DNA from: Panorpa germanica
Lineage: Eukaryota; Arthropoda; Insecta; Mecoptera; Panorpidae
Reading direction: 5' to 3'
Length of the DNA: 64,000 nt
Assembly (NCBI GenBank): GCA_963678705.1
Contig: OY783214.1
Span: forward strand, 2,046,001-2,110,000
This document shows, piece after piece, positions 31,560 to 41,400 of this stretch (within the stretch, counting starts at the first letter, position 1; each line of letters opens with the position of its first letter). Made by a program: the position numbers and the translations under genes. The notes under the pieces were generated by a model, which was not told the origin of the DNA, searched no databases, and was given only the letters and a program-made list of their open reading frames with translations.

Positions 31560-31990
31560 GATATTTCTGGTTTATGTCCACAGGCGCCCTTGGAAATTTG
31601 CAGTTTTCTATAGCTTTTCTTTGATAACCAGCCTACTTTTAAAATTTGAATAATATAAATTTTATTTTTCCAGTTATAAGCAAATATGCACAATTAATGT
31701 CTCAATACATACCTAAAGTTTAATTGTTTTTAATTCAATATCTCTGGCTCTTACTGTTTCAACTTCTGCCGCAACCAGAAATTTGGGGTTTTTAATACGA
31801 AATTTTTATACTTTAAAAATTTTAATACTAAATTTAATCGCTGGAACTCTATTCGAAGATTGCCCCCAAAAATTCGCGCCGCTAATGAATAAAAATATTA
31901 GTTTTTTGTCCCAATTTTGTTCTCAATACTTTCAATTTAATTTATAGTTTAGTTCAATAGTTATATTGAGTTACGCGGTGTTGCCGTGCT
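31560..31990 (-). repeat. Dispersed AT-rich repeat with GCGGCGCGAATT motif
   Basis: The minus strand carries AGCGGCGCGAATTTTTGGGG, a GAATAGAG-TTC/CTAG block and TTTAGGTATGTATTGAGACA. All have counterparts near 18785-18900, but in a different order. Confidence 0.4.
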
Positions 31991-31992
31991 GA

Positions 31993-31994
<2 letters not shown>

Positions 31995-32067
<73 letters not shown>
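31995..32067. repeat. (TA)n microsatellite
   Basis: About 36 uninterrupted TA units. The open frame across it is a Tyr-Ile artefact. Confidence 0.95.
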
Positions 32068-32070
<3 letters not shown>

Positions 32071-33625
32071 ATTCAATAAAATACGATATATGTACTTGCC
32101 GTGGATTTGTATATTTCTTGCTATTACAAATATTAATTAAGTTAGGTAAAATAAAACGTGTCTCTTATTTATAATTTAGCACTCTTCGATAGAATATAAT
32201 TTTATTCAACAAAATCTAAATACCAAGTGATGGGAAATATTATAAATTACAAATATAACACTATCTAAATCTATCTAACTAATTATTGCATATATCTATC
32301 TCTCTCTAATACATTATTTCATAACCATCTCTTAACAATAAAATCTATGTCGTACAGGTTGTCGTAAATACATTTCTTAACATTCTTTTTGTCCATCTCA
32401 GGTTTAAATGAGGTTCACACAGTAATGAAATAGCTCACACTTAAAATAAGACGAGAGTCATGATTTCATTTAGGATTAAGCGAGGGTCATATAATAATGT
32501 TTAGTATGAGACGAGGTTTATTTTACTGTTTTTAGGAAAAAAAGAGGGGCAAAGATCCATTTTAGAATCAGGATAGGTCTAATATTTCGACACGGGTTAG
32601 GCTAAAAACTTTTAAAATACTATCTGCACACCTTAAAATAGATTTATTATAAACAGAACATAATATAAGAACCATAAGATGACACAATAAACTAAAAAAT
32701 AATATTGATAATAATATAAAAACTTAAAACTATAATTGGTTAATGTCAACAAATTGTAAGATCACTGACCAACACACATTTTGTTGACTGTAATTTCTCA
32801 ATTGATTGTTGGTAAAATTTGGTCCAGAATCCAGAATAGCCGTCGGATTTGATCTATCACATATAGAAGAAACACAGGTTAATTGATTTATGTAATTTGA
32901 TAAAAATGGTCAACTTCCTCTTTAGACAGCAAAGTGGACGTACAAAACTTCCTTGTGTTTTTATGTGTTTGGGCTAGTAGAGTTAAGCATCAGTAATGAC
33001 TTGATTTCTGACAATTAAACGCTAATTTTGGTCAACACATTGCTAAATTAACTCTGCTACCAAAAGATTAGGTAAAAAATTTTGGTGTAATCACTTTGTA
33101 ACCATCTTAGCGTCATCACTGGCTTAGCAAGATGCACTAAACGTAGACAACACACACTCTCTCGCGGATTGCACTATGCTATTAGGACGATCCAAAGATA
33201 TCAAAAAGTCAAGATCAAACAATCCTTATCCGATAAATATCGTGAGGGTATTTCTGTAACCGCACACAGACTCGTTGTAAATAAGAACATGACAACTGTG
33301 TAGGTCTTTTTGTTATATGAGCTATGCTATAAATATAACACAAAGACAATCGCATCGGTAGCGGTTATAAGGGATGTGTTTGTTAATTCTCCTAATAATC
33401 TAAGCCACAACTTTGTTGTTCATGGAGGAGATAAAACATTCTTAAAAATTTATCCAATTTAATTAACCTGCAACTAAATAAGTGGAGGTGCTACGAAATA
33501 AAGTCAGACATTTTATGGATCAGCATATAAAAAATAATCAAGATTACAGTTCTCCATTTTTCAAAAAAAATAAATTATGTCGTTGGCCAGTGGAATCAGG
33601 CCACATACATTTAAAACAAATAATA
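32068..33625. other. Intron with degenerate repeats
   Basis: At 32400-32600 a loose repeat of GA[CG]GAGG-TCA...TAATG pattern is visible. Near 33460-33490, TGCAACTAAATAAGTGGAGGTGC resembles an LTR end plus a TGGAGGTNCNAC-type primer site, so 32200-33480 may be an old LTR. I found no second copy. Confidence 0.3.
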
Positions 33626-33631
33626 ACTCAC

Positions 33632-33825
33632 CAAGTTTAAAAATGGGAAATACCATCGACGATTCTTACAAAAGGGCCTCGGATGTACTTTAGTAATATA
33701 GTAATGAACACAGAAGTAAAAGAAAGCGTTCAAAATGAAAAAAATGTAAATTTCAATCATACTGAAGTAATCTATGTGCAAAGGTTTATCGTTTGCAGTT
33801 ACTTCTGAAAAATCCAAATATCTTT
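33632..33825 (-). CDS. ABCA-like transporter, exon d (TMD1 last helices)
   Basis: Acceptor TTATTTCAG precedes 33825 and donor GTGAGT follows 33632. The 194-bp exon gives two bases completing a split codon, then 64 codons ending in phase 0. After D-F-S-E-V-T-A-N-D it has a hydrophobic helix (M-I-E-I-Y-I-F-F-I-L-N-A-F-F-Y-F) and then Y-I-T-K-V-H-P and R-R-W-Y-F-P-F. This matches the end of ABCA TMD1 (helix, then [YL]-x-x-x-V-x-P-G-x-Y-G-x-P-x-P-W-Y-F-F). The Trp-Tyr-Phe-Pro hallmark is conserved. Confidence 0.87.
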
Positions 33826-33994
33826 CTGAAATAATAGGAATCATAATTAAAAATCTCTTATTTATTAAAAATAAATGAAAAAGTAATGTGTGTTGATTTA
33901 TCGTTCGTTTACTTTTTACTTCAAACTTTAACAAAAAAAAATTCCACATTTGTATTATTTCCACAAAAACAAAATTCCGTGTAGTATAGTATTA

Positions 33995-34730
33995 GACCAG
34001 GGTAGATAATTTTAGAAACATAAACAAATTAAAGTAGAATGAAACCTATTGGAAATGGAAGGGAATACTACTAAAATGAAAGGAAAAATAAATTACGGTC
34101 GATCTGAGGTAGGGAAGGGGTAGGGGGTGAGGTTTTAAGGGTAAAAATCGGTAAATCTCGATTTCCGGCAAAACTACAAGTCCTATCGAAAAAAGTTAAA
34201 TCGCAAAGTTGTAGATAATAAAAAGATCAACAACTTTTGTATCTAAACTTTTTCTCCATAACCTCAAAATTCATGTAAAAAATCCAAAAAACCACATTTT
34301 TGATTTTTTATTTTTATCTTTTACAAAAAAATTTTTTTTTTCATGATATTTGGTGAAAACTTACCTCTTTATGTCCCAAACACACTGGAATTGTAAAGAT
34401 TTAAAATATTAATTTTTTCACCCTATTTTGACTCGATATCGATAAAATAACCCTAATTTTCAATCGAAAATTCTGACGTCAAAATATCTGATTTTTCAAA
34501 AAAGTCGGTGGGCTTTTTGTTCGTTAAAATCTCTATTTTCTGATGGTGTAAAAAAAAATATACATTACTATGGAAAATTTTTTTAGAAAATGCAAAAAAA
34601 CGAAAAATACTAAAATTCGAAATTTTTTTTTTAATCTTTATGTACAATTTTGAGGTATTCATTAAAATTTTTACTTTAATTACTCGAAAAACGTTAGGGA
34701 CCATGTTAGATTAATAAACAAAAAATTGCA
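33995..34730 (+). repeat. Left terminal inverted repeat
   Basis: Reverse-complement partner of 50973-51719. Both contain GAGGTAGGGAAGGGGTAGGG-like and GGTAAATCTCGATTTCCGGC-like segments in order (small differences). Confidence 0.9.
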
Positions 34731-34845
34731 AGTCGAAATGTACTACTATAATTAACAACTAAATAAGTTAATAAAGTTAATATTTAATATGACATCTACA
34801 AAACTTTGAGAAAACTGTCGAATTTTCTTTAAATTATATGCGTAG

Positions 34846-35919
34846 ATGCCTATTTATTGCTATTTTAAAAATATACCTATATACCTGAGTGACCTGAGTG
34901 AAGTCTTGTCTCTAAAAACGGTCCAATCTTCTGTTAAAGTAAACGGAGATATTATAGCAATTGATCCGTTATTGCTATTTCAAAGAATATCTCTAACGAT
35001 CGACAGTAAAAAAGATATGGAAACTTATTTACAATACGAGCTTGCACCTTTTCCATTATCTCTTTTTACCGAAAATGGCTTCAGAAAAAACGTTAAATCT
35101 CAGCTCTACGAATTATTTGTGAGTACGAATAGACCAACGCATTTTGACGGCATTGTGCATGTCGTCGACGGTGGATTTTTACTACACAAAGTAATTTGGC
35201 AGAAAAATGAAACGTTGGAAGAGATCATGAATATATATTTACGCTATGTAGAAAAACATTACGCAGCAGACAGCTGTATAGTTTTTGATGGGTACCATGA
35301 AATTGAAAAATCAATTACTGTGTCAACAGTACCAGCAGTTCATTCAACTAAAAAAGGAGAACGTAGTCGTAGAAAGACGTCAGACAATATTCCAGAGTTG
35401 AATTATCAAAACCATACAAAAATATCATTTTTGCAAGAAAAATTTTTATCTAATGAGAAAAACAAAGACAAAATAATAAAATCGTTAATGCAAGTAATAC
35501 AGTCAAAAGGATTTTCCTGTAAACAAGCTAAAGAAGATGCTGATGCTGACATTATTAAGACCTCGATAGAAATTGCCAAAGATACTAATAAAACTGTCAT
35601 TGTTGTAGGACAAGATATTGATCTTTTGGTCCTTTTGAATCAATTAAATTCTAATAATCATAAAATTTATTTTCTCAAGCCCGGTTCTGGAAATATAAAA
35701 GATCTTTTTTTCACGTCTAATAGTTTCAAATGTGAATCCGTCAAAAACATCGTTGCATTTCTGCATTGTTTTTCTGGTTGCGACACAACATCTGGATTTG
35801 CCGGAAAAGAAAAGAAAACTATCGTAAATTCATTATTAGACAATCAAAATTTGTCAAATTTGGCTAATATTTTTTTTAAAAAAGATATAAACAAAGAAGA
35901 TATAAAAAAAATGGATTGA
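34846..35919 (+). CDS. PIN-like nuclease-family protein of the TIR element, N-terminal part (357 aa)
   Basis: An in-frame TAG directly before ATG 34846 sets the start. Motifs suggest an XPG/FEN1-type PIN fold: I-V-F-D-G-Y (~150), an acidic E-D-A-D-A-D-I-I-K (~230), V-V-G-Q-D-I-D-L-L-V-L-L (~260) and F-S-G-C-D-T-T-S-G-F-A-G-K (~305). These acidic residues occupy metal-site-like positions. It ends in a stop after an A-run (35905-35912). The continuing frame (+1) carries on with related coding sequence into 36108-36515, so a frameshift splits the gene; one TGA at about 36063 also interrupts the second frame. Multi-copy insect proteins combining such a domain with a CXC region are known to me only as uncharacterised. 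Whether it promotes transposition is an inference. Confidence 0.65.
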   Translation: MPIYCYFKNIPIYLSDLSEVLSLKTVQSSVKVNGDIIAIDPLLLFQRISLTIDSKKDMETYLQYELAPFPLSLFTENGFRKNVKSQLYELFVSTNRPTHFDGIVHVVDGGFLLHKVIWQKNETLEEIMNIYLRYVEKHYAADSCIVFDGYHEIEKSITVSTVPAVHSTKKGERSRRKTSDNIPELNYQNHTKISFLQEKFLSNEKNKDKIIKSLMQVIQSKGFSCKQAKEDADADIIKTSIEIAKDTNKTVIVVGQDIDLLVLLNQLNSNNHKIYFLKPGSGNIKDLFFTSNSFKCESVKNIVAFLHCFSGCDTTSGFAGKEKKTIVNSLLDNQNLSNLANIFFKKDINKEDIKKMD

Positions 35920-36515
35920 AATTAATTAAATCTATTTATAAATGTAAAAAGGATAATATATCACTGAATCAATTAAGATTTCAAAAATTTCAATTGGCAA
36001 AAATTAAATCATCTTTCATATTGGCAAATCTCCCACCCACAGAAGGTGCAGCAGAACAACATTGATACAGGGCATATTATCAGCTTCAAACGTGGCTGGG
36101 TAATGAATTGACAGCAACAGATTGGGGCTGGAAGCAACATCAACATGGAATTATGCCCAAATTTACAGAAATGGAATTAATTCCGGAAAAATTGCTGAAA
36201 ACTATTTGCTGCAGCTGTGAAACTGGATGTAATAGTTTAAAATGTGGCTGCCGAAAACATGGTTTAAAATGCACAAATTTATGCTCAAATTGTGATGGTT
36301 CTGAACAATGCGCCAATGTGGAGAAAAAAATCTACAAGGAAGTTAATGATTCAGATGAAATTGCGGATGAAGAACCAATGCAGACCGAAAATAATGTTAG
36401 AGACGAAGACGGTGATGGTCTTGAAGACGTCGAAGATCAACTAGAATCAGAAAGGCCTGTCGAATCTAACGATCAAGAAATACCATCAAAAAGACAGAAA
36501 CTGATGAATAAGTGA
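35920..36515 (+). pseudogene. CXC (tesmin/TSO1-like) domain part of the same broken gene
   Basis: The open part is 36108-36515 (135 codons). It carries two cysteine clusters, C-C-S-C-E-T-G-C-N-S-L-K-C-G-C then C-T-N-L-C-S-N-C (36210-36310), the pattern of CXC/CRC DNA-binding domains. An acidic tail (D-G-D-G-L-E-D-V-E-D) and a basic end K-R-Q-K-L follow. The frame from 35912 to 36107 is also coding-like (T-W-L-G-N-E-L just upstream) but contains one TGA. The order nuclease-like then CXC suggests one original protein of more than 550 residues. Confidence 0.7.
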
Positions 36516-36692
36516 TTCGAATTGAATACTATGTTTTGATAAATACAAAGATTAATGCTTTTAGAAATAATATAATGTATAGTGTAATCATTAAAAAAAA
36601 TCTCTACTCAATAGTACGATTTACGTGTATATTTCTATCTAATGAGATTTTTTAATACATAAATGTAATGAAAATTTAATAAATCAACTTTT

Positions 36693-36697
36693 ATTAC
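36693..36697. repeat. BEL array target-site duplication, left
   Basis: ATTAC, repeated at 50862-50866 after the third LTR. Confidence 0.85.
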
Positions 36698-37225
36698 TGG
36701 AGAAGAACGACTTTAACAAATTTTGTCTTTGGACAAACCGTGTTTCGTCTTTCTTGTTGAAAAGTATTTTGTTGTCCTTAATTTATTATTTCGTTATAAT
36801 TTTTGTAAATTCATTTTAATAAGTTCTTTGTTCAACAAATGTTACCCTAATTCAACCAGATCAACCAGAATACAGCTAGCCACAATCCCTTCTCCTTTTC
36901 CTGGCCTATATAAGTGACTGCGCTGTTATCAGAGCAGTTCTTCTTACAGTTCTTCAGTCTCTTTACTTACGTCTATTAGCTACTTGTTACTTTGTTACTA
37001 TTTTATCATTATCTTATTTAGTTATATTTATTTTATTATTAAAGTTATTTTAAGTGTTAATCATTATTTATTATTATTCAAAACTTGTGAATTTCATATG
37101 ATTAAATAAATAAAGTGAATTATTAAATTAAAATTGAAATAAAGATATTTAATTTCCTGTGCTTGCCCTCAAGAATTTTCAACGAAGCGTAGTGCTGAAA
37201 ATACGCACGATCCTGCTTACTAACA
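36698..37225 (+). repeat. BEL/Pao LTR 1
   Basis: 528 bp, TGGAGAAG...CTAACA (TG...CA ends). Exact-period copies are at 43516-44043 and 50334-50861. Contains TATATAAG (36907-36914) and, about 25 bp on, CAGAGCAGTTCTTC as a likely start region. AATAAA-type signals lie near 37105. Confidence 0.95.
36907..36914 (+). promoter_or_regulatory. TATA box in BEL LTR
   Basis: TATATAAG in U3, repeated at the same position in LTR2 (43725) and LTR3 (50543). It would drive the genomic RNA. Confidence 0.6.
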
Positions 37226-38416
37226 TTTGATCCGTTCGAGCCGGATACAGGATTTTGGAGCTGAAAATTAATCCTAACCAGCGCATCAGTACATAAGGTC
37301 TCACAGATTATCCATTTAACATCAAGTCCTGTACGAATCGGATGCTGGATTTCTAATCAACTTACAATTGATCCAAGACCAGCATTTCATCCTACAAGAT
37401 CTCTTCAGGACAAACAACTATACAAGGTCCTTCGAGTTTTAACACCGTGAAGACTTTGAGACGTCACAGGAAATCACAAGTAGAAGATAAAAAGTCACAA
37501 GTAGAAGAAAAGAAGTCACAACGAAATCAATCGTATACTGAGACGTACGCGTAGAAACCATCTGAGGAATCACCACAGCTGCTGAATCATCCACACATCA
37601 GGCACAGAGTGGCGACCAATGGTAAAATAATCCTACCTTATTCTTTCATTATACCTTGTCCCGTTTGATATTGCTTCTTTCTTCGATCCAAGTACCTTTT
37701 TTTTTATGATAATTGGTAGATTTTTTTGGATCAGCATAAGAGATTGTTAGTTTATTGAACAAGACTTAAGTTATTTCACCAAATAACCACATTGATAGAT
37801 CTTAGCGGTTACATTGTAGATTCGAGTATCGGTTTTCTATTTTTTGCTTTCATATATGGCTTATTAAGCATTGATTCGATAGTTCCCATCTCAATCCTAC
37901 TTATTGCTTTGGAACATATGACAAAATTTTGTACTGTTCACGTGCACCCCGTGTTTTTTACATAGTCAAAATTTATTTATATTGTTATATTCGTTTTATA
38001 TAAAATCATTTAAACAAAAGGCTTATTATATTATCATCTTTAGTTTTTTGAAAATTGTTAAACATTCCAGATCACCCCTGGCACGCGTTTACAATTGTTT
38101 CTTTAAAGTATTGTATAATAACCTTGAGTTTAACAATAATGTTCCTTGCAGCATTGTAATATTTTTTCATTAGAATACTTACTGGTTTTAAATTTTAAAC
38201 TGCTAAACGTTTAATCATTTTGAATTACTTCAATCTTCCCTTTGTTAATTGTTATTCACATTTTAATTATTGGAATTTACATTGTACTTTATTTTCAATA
38301 ACTTTGCATTTTGATTAAGTTTTAAAATATATTTATCATTTGATAATATAATTTAACCTAAATAATTATTTTAGTATTTTGCCATCTTTTGTTTTGAAAA
38401 TCAATCGTTTGCAATT
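37226..38416 (+). other. BEL leader region, copy 1
   Basis: 1.19 kb between LTR and ORF. It starts TTTGATCCGTTCGAGCCGG, which lies where the primer-binding site should be and contains a T-arm-like TTCGA, but lacks the usual leading TGG. Small ORFs here are not supported. Confidence 0.6.
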
Positions 38417-41400
38417 ATGGTTAATCTAAAGAAGCTGAATGCCATGTTGCATTCTTGTCAAGCTAATTTAGAAATATATACTAAATTAATAAAGAAAGTT
38501 AACGTAAACGATCCATCCACGTATAATATCCAAGACATTAAAACGTATAAGAGAATTTGTTCCCCATTATTATCCGAACTTAGCAACATCTGTATAGATA
38601 TACAAGTAATGGTTGCTGATGATAATGAGGAAATGGCACGCATTGACCAAATCCGTGAAGAATTCAATATTAAATATTTAACTTTAGAATCAATATTCAA
38701 TGAAATATTGATCGATTCTAATCCACCACCCGTTTCTTTTGATTTGCGTTCAAACCACAATACCGACAATGACATTGAGCTACCCCGTATAGGCGTACCA
38801 GACTTTCATGGTGACATATCCGAATGGCATTCATTTAAATCAAGCTACGTAAGCTTAATACATAGTCAGAACAGGTTTAACAATTACAAAAAGCTCCATC
38901 TTTTGCGAAGCTGTCTAAAAGGTGCAGCTCTTGATATAATTACTTCTATAGAAATCGAGGCTAAAAATTATGAGTTGTGTTGGAATCTTATTCTCGAAGC
39001 ATATGACAATAAGAGAAAGATAATTTCGCATCATATAAAATCATTCTTGAACATCCCGAATCTGATTACTGAGTCCAGTGATAGTTTAAGAACCACAGCC
39101 GCCGCTATCAGAAAACATGTCAAGGCCCTTGAAAATAGCATTCCGTTAGAACACAGATGGAACCAACTCGTCACCGTATTGACATCACAAAAGTTAGACG
39201 CTACCACAAAGGCTCACTGGCAGTCTAGTCCGCAATCTAAAACAGATTATCAAACAGTGGATTCCCTCTTATCCTTTATGTTAGAAAGAGCTCACGAATT
39301 AGACGAACAAAGCGATAACTTTAAAATCGGTACGAAATCTAAATCTCAACGTTCATTAGTTGTAGCGCAGCACAACAAATGTCATTTTTGTAGTGATACC
39401 CATCGTGTTTACCAATGTAAAGCTTTCCTAAAATTGTCCATTTCCGCACGTATTAAAGAATGTCAAAAGCGCACGTTATGTTTAAATTGTTTGAGAAAAG
39501 GACACAACACTAAGAAGTGCCCTTCCACTTTCCTCTGCAATATATGCAACAAACAACACCACACGCTTTTACATTTAGCTACATCTCAATCTGATTCACC
39601 ACAGCCAAGTACTTCCAGTGACACATTCACTAGTCAAGTAGTAAACTCAGGGCACGTGTTACTTTCTACTGCTGTAGTTAAAGTTACCGATAGTAATGGT
39701 AAATCAATTTTCGCACGCGCTTTATTGGACAATGGAAGCCAAACTAGTTTTGTAACCAAACGATTAGCGAACAGGTTAAAGGCAACTTGTACACCCACGA
39801 ATGTAGCTATATCTGGTATAGGCAAAACTAAGACGAACATAACGTCTAAGATAAGCGTTCAACTCGAATCACTAGCTACTACTTATAAGACATCTGTTGA
39901 CTGTTTAGTTATTCACAAAATAACTGACAACATACCACATACGAATTTAGACGTAACTAGTCTGAAAATTCCCTCACACATTCAATTAGCAGACCCACAA
40001 TTTAACAAGTCTGATCGCGTAGACCTGCTGCTAGGAGCAGACATTTTTTGGAACCTTCTACGAGTAGGAAAGATACGTTTAATTAGTAATCTTATAAGCG
40101 TTCAGAAAACCACACTTGGTTGGATTGTAATAGGAACTAAAGCAGCTAATGGTAACGTACAATCATATTGTTATTATTCACAAATACAGAATCAACTTTC
40201 CAAGTTCTGGGAAATTGAATCTGTAGAAAGCTGTAGTCCACATACTGCGGAAGAATTAGCCTGCGAAGACCATTTTAAACGAACCACAATTCGTGACCCC
40301 ACTGGTCGGTTTGTTGTTACTATCCCTTTCAAAAAACCAACAACGCTATTAGGAAATTCTAAGAATAACGCTACAAAACGTTTCTTATCGCTTGAAAAGA
40401 AACTGTCATCAGACACTGAGTTAAGGAAATTGTATAATTCTTTTATGGAAGAGTATATTTCGTTAGGCCATATGACCCTTAATCCTGTCCAAACACCCAT
40501 GGACATTTCATACTTTTTACCGCACCATGGTGTGTTGAAACCAAGTAGTACCACGAGTAAACTTCGAGTAGTATTCAACGGTTCTATGCCTACCACAACA
40601 GGCATCTCACTGAACGAGCTACAGGCTAATGGCCCTACTATTCAAAGTGATCTCTTTACATTACTAACCAAATTTCGTTTATATACTTACGTCGTGATAG
40701 CAGATATAGCTATGATGTATCGTCAAGTGTTGGTAGATTCGTCGCAAAGAGATTTGCAGCAAATCCTTTGGCGTTTTAAGCCCGACGAACCATTATTAGC
40801 GTATCGGTTAAATACTGTTACTTACGGCACGGCAGCCGCATCATTTTTAGCTATTAGGAGCCTCACTCAGCTAGGCTATGAATCACAAGACATAAATCCT
40901 AAAGCAGCGGATTCAATATTAAACGACTTTTACGTTGACGATCTGATTACCGGTTCTGACGATTTAGCAGAGCTTTCGAACCGCTGTGTTGAAATTAATA
41001 CTATTTTATCCAGTGCGGGTTTTAAACTTAGAAAGTGGATAGCTAATTCACCTACTGTACTTTCAAATATGAAAAATGATAGGTCAGATAAGTTCTTTCA
41101 TTTGGATTTAGGCGACTCAAATCATTTAAAGACATTAGGCGTCAAGTGGAACTCAATCTCAGACGAATTTAAATACAACATCACTCCTATTACGGAACCT
41201 GATAGAGTCACAAAGCGCTCAATATTATCCATGGTGTCTAAAATCTTCGATCCTTTAGGATTATTATCACCCTGTATCATTCCCTTTAAAAAAATGATGC
41301 AAGAACTATGGTTATTGAAACTACATTGGGACGATGAAATTCCTTCAAGCTTACACGAGCTTTGGATATCATTATTAAGACACTTGCCTGATATTAATAA

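Noticed and set aside
31986..32174. 62-codon Tyr-Ile frame
   Set aside because: Runs through a (TA)n microsatellite.
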